Assembly (NCBI GenBank): GCA_016209985.1
Contig: JACQVB010000140.1
Location: forward strand, 1-37,938
DNA from: Gemmatimonadota bacterium
Lineage (GTDB): Bacteria; Gemmatimonadota; Gemmatimonadetes; Gemmatimonadales; GWC2-71-9
Reading direction: 5' to 3'
DNA: 37,938 nucleotides
Positions 5,902 to 13,903 of this stretch are shown piece by piece. Made by a program: the position numbers and the translations under genes. Every line of letters begins with the position of its first letter. Positions within the stretch are counted from its first letter, which is position 1. The notes under the pieces were generated by a model that was given only the letters and a program-made list of their open reading frames with translations, was not told the origin of the DNA and did not search any database.

Positions 5902-8277
5902 ATGAAACGCTCTTGGCCATGGTTGGCCATAGGCTGGTTCTGGGCCGTACCGCTCGCGGCCCAGGGACTGCGCACCGAGAGCACCGGTCCGACCACGGCC
6001 CACATCATGGGCGTGTGCCGGATGCAAGGACAACCGGTGGAAGGCGTGCGGGTCCAGATCATCGACCAGAGCAACGTCGCGGTCACCGACGCGAGGGGGC
6101 ATTTCTTCCTCGGCCCCGTGCCGGTTGGCCGCTACCTGATCGAGACCCGCCGCATGGGGTTCCGTCCGGTGCGCCGCATGGTCGATCTCACGGCTCCCCG
6201 CGACACCATGATCGAGCTCGAGCTGGTTGCCGTGCCGATCACGGTGGACGAGATGGTGGTGGAGGCGATCGCGGAGGAGGGACATCGCACCCACGACCTG
6301 GCCGAGCCGCTGCGGGTGCCGCCGGTCGGCACCGGCAACGTCACCACGGTGACCTCTCGGCAGATACGGGAAGTCCACGCGCACGATTCCTGGGATCTGG
6401 CGCGGCAGACCACCGGCCTGGAGATCCACGAGCAGGGTCAGGGCCCGGGCATGGCCAGCAACGCCGTGATCCGCGGCTTCAGCTCGGATCATTCCGCCGA
6501 CCTGGCGGCCGTGGTCGACGGGGTCCCGCTCAACGAGCCGATCAACGGCCACGTGGAAGGCATCGCCGACTGGAACCTGATTCTCCCCGCCGCCATTGCC
6601 GACATGCAGGTCGTCAAAGGACCGATCAGCCTGCTCTTCGGGAATTTTGCCGCCGGTGGCGCCGTGAACATCACTACTCGCGCGTCCGCCCGCCGTCCCA
6701 CGCTGGATGTCGAGGCCGGAAGCTACGGTCAGGTCGGTGGGACCTATACCAACGGGTTCGAGAGCGGTCCCTGGGGCGCCTTTCTCGCGGTGCGCGGTGA
6801 GCGGCTCGGCGGCTGGCGTGACAACAGCGGATATCGAACCGGCCACTTCCTCGCCCGGGTCAACCGTCGGCTGTCGGATCGCGTCCTGGCCGATGGCGGC
6901 GTGCAGCTCTACAGCACGCGTTGGAGCTCTCCCGGTTATCTGTCGCTCTCGGACTTTGAAAGCGGCCGATTCACCACGGCGGCCGACCCCACCGACGGTG
7001 GCGACAAGTGGCGCGCCACCGCCCGCCTGGCCGCGCTGGTCAAGACCGAACAGCTGAGCTGGCAGACCACGCTGTGGGGATACTGGAACCGGTGGCAGCT
7101 CTTTCTCAGTCTTCCCGCCACCGGCAGCGAGATGGGCGGGCGCGGAGCTCAGACCGAAGATCGGGAAGTTCGCGATGCCTTCGGCGGGCGGTCGGTGGCG
7201 CGCTGGACCAGAGGCGCGCGTGAGTTCACGCTGGGTGTGGAAGGGCAACGCCAGCAGCCGGACTACGGCCGGTACGCCACCGACGGTCGTCTCCGCAACC
7301 TCACGCTTCGCCGGTACGAAGCCACCTACGTGAACGGCACCGGCTTCGCCGGTGTCGCGAGCACCTTCGGCCGCCTCCTGCGGCTCGAGGCCGGGCTTCG
7401 GGGCGACGTTCTCCAAACGCACAGCGCCGACCGGCTGGCGATCGTGCAGCCGGCCACCACGGCCCACAAGGTGTTGAGTCCCAAGGCGGGGGCGGTGATC
7501 TACGTCCGCAGCGACTGGCACCTGTACGCATCCGCGGCGCGAGGTTTCCGCACCGCGCCGGAATTCATTCGGGAACCAATGCTTCACCCGGTCTCCATCT
7601 GGTCGTATGAGGTAGGAACACGCTACGCGCGCGCGATGGTGGACGCCTCGATCAGCGCGTTCCGGGTGGAGAGCGATTACGAGCGTCTCTACAACCCGGT
7701 GACGCTGCGGATCGAGTCCGACGGGCGGAGCGTGCGGGAAGGAATCGAGTTTCAGGTCGCGTTCCGGCCGACGGCGATGTTGTCGTTCCACGGTCACTGG
7801 ACGGTGAACAGCAAGGGAACGCTGTTCCTGCCGGAGACTCCCGGCGCGGCGGCGGACACGACCATGTCCGGGCATCAACACGCGCCCGGAATTCCGTCGC
7901 TGCGGCAAGACGGCGGGATGGCCGGCGATTCGGGAACGGTACAGCACCACCCGATCGCCACCCTTGCCGGCAGCGTGCCGGGTGTAGCCGACTACATGGG
8001 ACAGGCCGGCATCATGTTGCGGCCGATCCATTTCATAGAAGCGAACGCCTGGATCACCCTGACCGGCCCGTATGTGCCGCTGGGCGAGCCGGGTATCGAA
8101 GTGCCGCGCCACACGCTTTCCAATCTCCAGTTTCGAATCTTCCTCGGACCCAGCACCGAAGTCGCGCTCGGGGTCGACAACATCTTCAACATCCGGGGAC
8201 CGGAATTCCGGGCCTCGGGGTTCCTGACGCCATGTCAGGCCCGCACGCTGCACCTCGGTGTCACGAGACAGGTCTGA
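5902..8277 (+). CDS. TonB-dependent outer-membrane receptor 1
   Basis: This 791-residue protein has a signal peptide ending PLAAQ (about residue 20), a carboxypeptidase-regulatory-like domain (about 30-115, VEGVRVQIID...VAVTDARGHFFLGPVPVGRY), a plug domain (about 135-255, including VDGVPLNEPINGHVEG and VVKGPISLLFGNFAAGGAVNI), then a 22-strand-type barrel to the end. It imports a ligand across the outer membrane using TonB energy. A loop near residues 655-690 is rich in His and Met (SGHQHAP, VQHHP), suggesting a metal ligand. The neighbouring copper enzymes (NirK, the CuA enzyme, SCO) make copper the best guess. GGAGG before ATG 5902 supports the start. Confidence 0.9.
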   Translation: MKRSWPWLAIGWFWAVPLAAQGLRTESTGPTTAHIMGVCRMQGQPVEGVRVQIIDQSNVAVTDARGHFFLGPVPVGRYLIETRRMGFRPVRRMVDLTAPRDTMIELELVAVPITVDEMVVEAIAEEGHRTHDLAEPLRVPPVGTGNVTTVTSRQIREVHAHDSWDLARQTTGLEIHEQGQGPGMASNAVIRGFSSDHSADLAAVVDGVPLNEPINGHVEGIADWNLILPAAIADMQVVKGPISLLFGNFAAGGAVNITTRASARRPTLDVEAGSYGQVGGTYTNGFESGPWGAFLAVRGERLGGWRDNSGYRTGHFLARVNRRLSDRVLADGGVQLYSTRWSSPGYLSLSDFESGRFTTAADPTDGGDKWRATARLAALVKTEQLSWQTTLWGYWNRWQLFLSLPATGSEMGGRGAQTEDREVRDAFGGRSVARWTRGAREFTLGVEGQRQQPDYGRYATDGRLRNLTLRRYEATYVNGTGFAGVASTFGRLLRLEAGLRGDVLQTHSADRLAIVQPATTAHKVLSPKAGAVIYVRSDWHLYASAARGFRTAPEFIREPMLHPVSIWSYEVGTRYARAMVDASISAFRVESDYERLYNPVTLRIESDGRSVREGIEFQVAFRPTAMLSFHGHWTVNSKGTLFLPETPGAAADTTMSGHQHAPGIPSLRQDGGMAGDSGTVQHHPIATLAGSVPGVADYMGQAGIMLRPIHFIEANAWITLTGPYVPLGEPGIEVPRHTLSNLQFRIFLGPSTEVALGVDNIFNIRGPEFRASGFLTPCQARTLHLGVTRQV

Positions 8278-8304
8278 GCCAACCCTTCGCTACGGAGTCG
8301 AGCC

Positions 8305-9036
8305 ATGTTTGCGCTTCAGCGCATTCCATTCTGGATGATTGCCCTGGCGGGGATCGTTGCCTGCTCGAATGACCCGACGGGAGCCGAGAATCTGACGATC
8401 GATTTCAGCGTGTCCCCGGAACACGCCTATGCCTTGAGCAACCAGGTCACCTTCACGGTTCTGGTGGAGGATGCCGACCGCCGGGTCGTCACCGATTTCG
8501 ACACCCTGGCCGTGGAGTACCGGGTCATGGGCGCTACCGGCTGGAAGCGGCTGACGCTGCAGCTCCAGACCGGGCTCTACCAGGCGAGCAGGATCTTCAC
8601 CACCAGCGGGGAACAGGAAGCACGGGTAGTGGGAAGACGGGTCGGGTCGACCGGAATGGCGGTGCTTCACCAGCCGTCGCAATCCGTGCTCCACGTCATG
8701 CGCTGGTACACCGACCAGGGCAATTACCGGATCGAGTTCGAGAGCACGCCGGGCGACATCAAGGTGGGCGATGCGCCGGTCCTCAAGTTCTGGATCTGGG
8801 GGAAAGCGGATGCCGCGGGCGTCCGGCCGCCGGTCACGGGACTCACCGCCGTGGTGCATTGCCACGAAGACAACGGAATGATGGCGGACCGAGCGCTCAT
8901 CGAGACCGCTCCGGGGGTCTACGAAACCAATGGCTGGACCTTCCAGACGGCCGGCGGAGCGTCGGCCAACTTGCGCTTCACGGCGGCGGACGGATCGACG
9001 GTTCGCGCCAAGGCCGTGCTGACGGTGGCGCCATGA
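8305..9036 (+). CDS. Putative lipoprotein between two TonB receptors
   Basis: This 243-residue protein has a lipoprotein signal (MFALQRIPFWMIALAGIVAC, with Cys20 as the acylated residue). The body appears to be two beta-sandwich repeats: residues 30-125 (VTFTVLVEDADRRVV, LQLQTGLYQASRIF) and 145-243 (APVLKFWIWGKADAAG, ETAPGVYETNGWTFQ). Both end in an xTxxGxYxxxxxF pattern like FixH/YtkA-type domains. A His/Met-containing strand (VVHCHEDNGMMADR) could bind a metal. Its stop overlaps the start of the second receptor by ATGA, so the receptor and lipoprotein are translationally coupled. Exact role unknown. Confidence 0.75.
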   Translation: MFALQRIPFWMIALAGIVACSNDPTGAENLTIDFSVSPEHAYALSNQVTFTVLVEDADRRVVTDFDTLAVEYRVMGATGWKRLTLQLQTGLYQASRIFTTSGEQEARVVGRRVGSTGMAVLHQPSQSVLHVMRWYTDQGNYRIEFESTPGDIKVGDAPVLKFWIWGKADAAGVRPPVTGLTAVVHCHEDNGMMADRALIETAPGVYETNGWTFQTAGGASANLRFTAADGSTVRAKAVLTVAP

Positions 9037-11348
9037 AGCGGGCTATTATCGCCACGCGCTGGCTATCCGCGAGCCTGTTCGCCATGGCACTATGGGCCGG
9101 TACCGTCGTTGCACAGACGGGCCGCATAGAAGGAAAGGTCTACGCCGACGACCGTGAGGAGCCCCTGGCCGGGGTGATGGTCGTGGTGAGGCCGAGCAAC
9201 CGGTCCGGCATCACCGACGCGCACGGAGCGTTCCGGATCACCGGCGTGCCGGCGGGCGAGGGTGTCGTGCTGGCCCGCTACCTCGGGCGCGAGTCACAGC
9301 AGGTCAGTGTCACGATGCCGGCGGGCGGGCTGGTCCAGATCGACTTCTCGCTCAAGCAAGCGGTCTTCCGGCTTTCCGACATCGTGGTGAGCGCGTCGCG
9401 GGAAGAAGAACGGAAGATGGAAATTCCGGTCGCCATCGGCGTGGTGGATGGGGGAGCGCTCCGCGCCGCGCAGCCGAGCCATCCGGCGGAAATCATGAAC
9501 CGGATGGCGGGCGTCTGGATCAACGTGACCCAGGGCGAAGGCCACATGGCGGCCATCCGCCAGCCGATCAGCACCGACCCGGTCTATCTCTACCTGGAAG
9601 ACGGGATCCCGGCGCGCTCCACCGGATTCTTCAATCACAACGCGCTGTACGAGATCAACGTGCCGCAGGCGGACCGGATCGAGGTCACCAAGGGACCGGC
9701 CACCGCACTCTACGGCAGCGACGCCATCGGCGGAGTGATCAACGTCTCTACCCGCGCCCCGTCCGCGCGCCCGCAGGTGGGACTGTCATTGGACGGCGGC
9801 GCCTACAAGTGGGGCCGGGCGCTCGCCACCGCCAGCAACAGCTGGGGCGGCACCGGCCTCCGGGCCGACGTGAACCTCACCCGGAGCGACGGCTGGCGCC
9901 GCGCCACGGATTATGACCGCCAGAGCGGTACGGTCCGCTGGGACCAGCAGGTGGGCACCGGCTCCCGGCTCAAGACGGTCGCCACCGCCTCGCGCATCGA
10001 CCAGCAGACGGCGGGGTCATCGGCCGTCTCGGTAAGCGATTACCTCAACAATCCGACCATCAACTACACGCCGATCTCGGTCCGCGAGGTGAAGGCGGTG
10101 CGGATCTCCACGGCCTTCGAGCAGGAAGGCTCGGCGCACCAGTTCAGCTTCACGCCATACGTCCGGTACGACTGGATGCGGGTGATCCCTAACTGGACGC
10201 TGACCTACGATCCGCAGGACTACACCACGCAGAACAAGTCGGTGGGCGCCCTGATCAAGTACCGCCGTGATCTCTCGCTGCTCCGCACCCGGCTGGTGGT
10301 GGGCACCGATGTCGATTTCAGTCCCGGCGGGCAGCACGAGAACGTCATCGTTCCGGTGCGGACCGGCAGCGTCTTCACGTCCTACACTGCGGGGCAGCAG
10401 ACCTACGATTACGACGTGACGTTCAACGGGGTGTCTCCGTACGTGCAGGCCGAACTCTCACCGATTGCCCGACTGCGGATCAATGCCGGCCTCAGGTGGG
10501 ATCATACCGGCTATGACTACACCAATAATCTGGGCCTGCTCACCACCGGCCGGTGGCGCCGGCCGGCCGATACCACGCTCTCCTATCATCACGTGAGTCC
10601 CAAGATCGGGGTCACCTACGAGTTCGCCGAGGGATTCAACGTGTTCGCGTCGGTGCGGCACGGATTCCGGGCGCCGTCGCAGGGCCAGCTCTTCCGGCAG
10701 GGATCGGCGGTGAACACGGTGGCGCTCCAGCCGATCAAGGTGAACGACTACGAGGCCGGGATTCGCGGCCGGGTGGCGTCTCGGCTCGACTACGACGTCA
10801 CGATTTACTCGCTGATCAAGACCAATGACGTCTTGAGCTACGTCCGCACCGACGGCTCGACCGAGCCGGTGAACGCGGGCCGCACGTCCCATCGCGGGAT
10901 CGAGACCGCTGTCGGAGTGCAGATGGTGCCGGGACTCAGGCTGGACGTCAGCTATTCCTACGCCAAGCATCGCTACGACGAATGGCAGCCGCGGTTCAAC
11001 GTGGATCTCTCCGGTAACGAGATCCAGAGCGCGCCGCGCCACATCGGGAATGCGGTGATCACCATCGCGCCCGTGCAGCTCAAGGGTGCGCGCCTCTGCT
11101 TCGAGGCGTCACGCATCGGCAGCTACTGGATGGATCAGGAGAACACCCACAAGTACTCGGGCCACAACCTGTTCAATCTGCGGGGAAGCACGCCGCTGGT
11201 GGCAGGTCTTTCGCTGTCGGGCCGAATCATGAACCTGACAAACAAGCGCTACGCCGAGATGTCGAGCTATACCGTGGCGCGCGGAGAGGAGTTCGCGCCC
11301 GGTATGCCGCGCCGGGTCTATCTGACCGTTCAGTACGACTTCCACTGA
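9033..11348 (+). CDS. TonB-dependent outer-membrane receptor 2
   Basis: This 771-residue protein begins at ATG 9033, overlapping the lipoprotein stop. The signal peptide ends GTVVAQ, followed by a carboxypeptidase-regulatory-like domain (about 30-115), a plug (about 130-245, with YLYLEDGIPARSTGF and RIEVTKGPATALYGSDAIGGVIN), and a barrel ending in the usual aromatic residue (VQYDFH). The plug is closer to the BtuB/FecA/OprC style than that of receptor 1, so the two are not simple duplicates. Imported ligand unknown; context favours copper or another metal used by the denitrification enzymes. Confidence 0.9.
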   Translation: MKRAIIATRWLSASLFAMALWAGTVVAQTGRIEGKVYADDREEPLAGVMVVVRPSNRSGITDAHGAFRITGVPAGEGVVLARYLGRESQQVSVTMPAGGLVQIDFSLKQAVFRLSDIVVSASREEERKMEIPVAIGVVDGGALRAAQPSHPAEIMNRMAGVWINVTQGEGHMAAIRQPISTDPVYLYLEDGIPARSTGFFNHNALYEINVPQADRIEVTKGPATALYGSDAIGGVINVSTRAPSARPQVGLSLDGGAYKWGRALATASNSWGGTGLRADVNLTRSDGWRRATDYDRQSGTVRWDQQVGTGSRLKTVATASRIDQQTAGSSAVSVSDYLNNPTINYTPISVREVKAVRISTAFEQEGSAHQFSFTPYVRYDWMRVIPNWTLTYDPQDYTTQNKSVGALIKYRRDLSLLRTRLVVGTDVDFSPGGQHENVIVPVRTGSVFTSYTAGQQTYDYDVTFNGVSPYVQAELSPIARLRINAGLRWDHTGYDYTNNLGLLTTGRWRRPADTTLSYHHVSPKIGVTYEFAEGFNVFASVRHGFRAPSQGQLFRQGSAVNTVALQPIKVNDYEAGIRGRVASRLDYDVTIYSLIKTNDVLSYVRTDGSTEPVNAGRTSHRGIETAVGVQMVPGLRLDVSYSYAKHRYDEWQPRFNVDLSGNEIQSAPRHIGNAVITIAPVQLKGARLCFEASRIGSYWMDQENTHKYSGHNLFNLRGSTPLVAGLSLSGRIMNLTNKRYAEMSSYTVARGEEFAPGMPRRVYLTVQYDFH

Positions 11349-11356
11349 CCGGCACG

Positions 11357-12925
11357 ATGCCTCGTAAGGCGACACTGCTCGCCACCGCCGCGTTTGTCCT
11401 CGCGGGGTGGCTGGCGGTGAAGGCGCTGACGGTCGGACGGGCGGGCGAGGCGGGCCGGGCGGGCGAGGCGGTCACGCCGCCCGACGTGCGCCTCGATCTC
11501 CTGTTCCTGCGTCTCGGTCTGCTGGCGATCGCGGTGGGCGCCGTCGCCGTGGTCATCCGGGCGAAGGCGCAGCGCGGCGTACCCGCGAAGGGTGCCGAGT
11601 CCCTCAACGCGGAGCCGGTGCTGCCCGGGCATGCCGGTGGCGTCAACCTGATGGGCTCGCGCGCCATCGGCAAACTGCTCGCGTCTCCCACGTTTCCCGC
11701 GGTCATCCAGGCGTTCAGCCTGGTACTTCTCGCGGCAGCGATCATCGCCGGCTTCATCGGACCGGCGACCGCGAACCAGAACCTCGGCACCGTCCTCATC
11801 TGGAGTCTCTGGTGGTCGCCGGTGATGATGCTCAGCCTGGTGCTCTTCGGCAGAGTGTGGTGCTTCGTCTGCCCGCTGGCCGGGCTCACTTCGGTGGTCG
11901 AGCGCTTCGGGCTCAGGCGCCGGGCACCGGAGTTCAATGGCACGATGCGCCTTGGGGTCTTCGTGGTGACGCCGCTCGCGTTCTCGGTGGTGGGGTTCAT
12001 CCTGATGCGCGCGCCGCTCTTCGGGACCAGCCATGCCATCAGTCAGTCGCCGTTGAAGACCAGCTTCTACTTCCTGGTCTGGGTCATGCTGGCCATCGGT
12101 GTGAGCCTGCTCTACCAGCGGCGCGCCTGGTGCCGCTACTTCTGTCCGGTGACAGCCGCGATGACGGTCATCTCTAAGCTGGCGCCGGTAGACATCGTGC
12201 ACGAGCTCACCGCCGGGGTCTCCAACTGCGTCACCAAGGAATACGGCGGCCATTACCTGACCAGCGACAAACGCTGCGTCTATTGCCTGCGGTGCACCCA
12301 GGCCTTTCCGCAGAGCGCGGTCCGGGTGCGGCTGCGCACCCCCGGCGCCGCCGTGCTGAGCGACCTCCCGCTGTTCGCCGAAGCCGCTATGGCCATCATT
12401 CTCGTGGCCATTTTCCCGATCGGGCACGGACTCAGCCAGATCCCGCCGTTCCGCCGGACCGCGTTCATCGAGGAGTACCGGCTGCCCTATTTTCTGGCCA
12501 TCGCCGGCAGCCTGATCGTCTATGCGCTGGTGAGCCGGCTCGCCGCGTTCCTAGGTCGGCGGGACTTTCGCGAGCTGTTCGCCAGGTTCGGCCCCGCCTT
12601 CGCGCCGATTGGCGTCCTGTTCTCCCTGGGAATGGCGGTGACCAGCGTCATGCGCGGCGCGGGCAACTGGCTCAACGTCGTGGCGCCCGTATTCGGTGGG
12701 TACCGGCACTGGACACCGAACTTGGTGGATCCGGCAACGATCTCCGCCTGGCAGCACTGGTCCATGAGCTGGATGACACCGATCGGCACGGTGTGGACGC
12801 TCATGATCATCGTGGCGCTGGCGCGCCGGAATAAGCTGCCCGCCGGCGGATGGATGCCGTTCGCGCTGCTTGCCGCTGGATTCGTGGTGGTGGCCCGGCT
12901 GCTCCCCATGCCGAACATGGGTTGA
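11357..12925 (+). CDS. Polytopic [4Fe-4S] membrane protein, NosR/NapH-like
   Basis: This 522-residue protein has about ten membrane helices. It carries two inner-membrane Cys motifs of the NapH/NosR/CcoG type, CFVCP (about residue 172) and CRYFCP (about 262), followed by a ferredoxin-like CVYCLRC near residue 312 that lacks the full second cluster. Proteins of this type pass electrons from quinol to periplasmic enzymes or help assemble copper enzymes; NosR does so for nitrous oxide reductase, but no nosZ is visible here. It starts eight bases after receptor 2. Residues 28-38 (GRAGEAGRAGEA) come from an 18-base tandem repeat at 11438-11471, probably a recent expansion. Confidence 0.8.
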   Translation: MPRKATLLATAAFVLAGWLAVKALTVGRAGEAGRAGEAVTPPDVRLDLLFLRLGLLAIAVGAVAVVIRAKAQRGVPAKGAESLNAEPVLPGHAGGVNLMGSRAIGKLLASPTFPAVIQAFSLVLLAAAIIAGFIGPATANQNLGTVLIWSLWWSPVMMLSLVLFGRVWCFVCPLAGLTSVVERFGLRRRAPEFNGTMRLGVFVVTPLAFSVVGFILMRAPLFGTSHAISQSPLKTSFYFLVWVMLAIGVSLLYQRRAWCRYFCPVTAAMTVISKLAPVDIVHELTAGVSNCVTKEYGGHYLTSDKRCVYCLRCTQAFPQSAVRVRLRTPGAAVLSDLPLFAEAAMAIILVAIFPIGHGLSQIPPFRRTAFIEEYRLPYFLAIAGSLIVYALVSRLAAFLGRRDFRELFARFGPAFAPIGVLFSLGMAVTSVMRGAGNWLNVVAPVFGGYRHWTPNLVDPATISAWQHWSMSWMTPIGTVWTLMIIVALARRNKLPAGGWMPFALLAAGFVVVARLLPMPNMG

Positions 12926-12945
12926 ATCCCGATCCGCTCAACAAT

Positions 12946-12977
12946 TCTTCAGAAAATCTTTTGTCTCAAATTATCAC
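12946..12977. promoter_or_regulatory. 32-base repeat upstream of the NO reductase operon, copy 1
   Basis: The core CTTCAGAAAATCTTTTGTCT is followed by an AATTATCAC block. It matches the copy at 13042-13073 in all but two of 32 positions. The centre, AGAAAA-TC-TTTTGT, is a near palindrome. AT-rich duplicated sites in the 213-base leader of a respiratory operon look like tandem operators or promoters. Confidence 0.55.
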
Positions 12978-13041
12978 CCGCGCATGACATTATGGGCATT
13001 GAAGCGCGCCACCACAGAGAACGGGACAAGGACTGAAGGAG

Positions 13042-13073
13042 TCTTCAGAAAATCTTTTGTCTGCAATTATCAC
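13042..13073. promoter_or_regulatory. 32-base repeat upstream of the NO reductase operon, copy 2
   Basis: This second copy starts 96 bases after the first, on the same strand, and ends 65 bases before the first gene of the operon. CTGAAG just upstream (13033-13038) pairs with the CTTCAG inside the repeat. The spacing is about nine helical turns, which would place two bound proteins on the same DNA face. Confidence 0.55.
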
Positions 13074-13138
13074 ATTCTCATGAACATTGTCCGATTCGCA
13101 GATGCCCCAGGCCGTTTCGGATCGAACAGGAGGAGGCA

Positions 13139-13306
13139 ATGACAGCTACGGAGCCCAATAAGCAGGAGGAAGCGATCCCGATTGGACAGCGGTTGTATGA
13201 CCGCTGGTTCCTGCTTCTCGTCGCCGGGATCGTCGTCATGGTCGCGTTCTACACCGGATGGGGAATCTGGGAACTGTTGACCCTCCCCCCCGCACCGCTC
13301 CCCTGA
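13139..13306 (+). CDS. Small single-helix subunit of the heme-copper enzyme
   Basis: This 55-residue protein has a charged N-terminus (TATEPNKQEEAIPIGQRLYDRW) and one membrane helix (FLLLVAGIVVMVAFYTGW). B-type heme-copper enzymes such as the Thermus ba3 oxidase carry a one-helix subunit IIa of similar size. A strong AGGAGGAGG site sits four bases before the ATG. It ends 12 bases before subunit II and opens the operon. Confidence 0.75.
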   Translation: MTATEPNKQEEAIPIGQRLYDRWFLLLVAGIVVMVAFYTGWGIWELLTLPPAPLP

Positions 13307-13318
13307 GGAGACCCCCAC

Positions 13319-13903
13319 ATGAACACCGGTATCCAAGCCCCTCCCGGCATTTGGTGGAAGCCGGCGCACCGCTCGGAGAAGGTCTGGGTGGGCATCGCTT
13401 TCGCCTGGTGCATGGTGCTGTTCGCGATGATGCCGCTCTGGCACCTGAAGGGTGAGCAGAATCCCGCGGGACTCCGTTACAAGGTCGATCCGCAGCGCTA
13501 CATGGAGCGCACCCAGGAATTCATCACTGCCTATCAGGTCGGTGAAGACAACGGGATTCCGGTCGTCGCTCCGCCGCCGGGGAGCGAGGTCTACCTGGTC
13601 GGGATGATGTGGCGGTGGACGCCCGTGCTGAAGCTGCAGAAGGGCGCCACCTACAGGCTGCACCTCTCGTCCATGGACGTGAATCACGGATTCAGCCTCT
13701 ATCCGATCAACGCCAACTTCCAGGTGGTCCCCGGCTACGACTACGGCCTCAAGGTGACACCGACCGAAACCGGCGATCTGCGGATCGTCTGCAACGAGTT
13801 CTGCGGCATCGGCCATCACATGATGGTGGGCCGCGTGATCGTGGAGGATTCAGCCGCCGCTCCCGCCGTGCCCGCCGCTCCCGCCAACGGAGGTGCCGAA
13901 TGA
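13319..13903 (+). CDS. CuA-binding subunit II of a ba3-like heme-copper enzyme
   Basis: This 194-residue protein has one membrane anchor (about residues 22-41) and a periplasmic cupredoxin domain. The binuclear CuA ligands are all visible: His123 (VNHGF), Cys158, Glu160, Cys162, His166 and Met169 in CNEFCGIGHHMM. CuA accepts electrons from cytochrome c or a cupredoxin and passes them to subunit I. The Ala/Pro-rich C-terminus is a tail. GAGGAG lies before ATG 13319, and the stop overlaps the start of subunit I by ATGA. With subunit I it probably forms a CuA-type NO reductase. Confidence 0.9.
   Translation: MNTGIQAPPGIWWKPAHRSEKVWVGIAFAWCMVLFAMMPLWHLKGEQNPAGLRYKVDPQRYMERTQEFITAYQVGEDNGIPVVAPPPGSEVYLVGMMWRWTPVLKLQKGATYRLHLSSMDVNHGFSLYPINANFQVVPGYDYGLKVTPTETGDLRIVCNEFCGIGHHMMVGRVIVEDSAAAPAVPAAPANGGAE

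Noticed and set aside
5773-8253. Very long minus-strand frame opposite TonB receptor 1
   Set aside because: An antisense shadow of a GC-rich gene; its product is Arg/Gly/His-rich with no domain, and the plus strand encodes a clear receptor. The same applies to 13816-15645 opposite subunit I.
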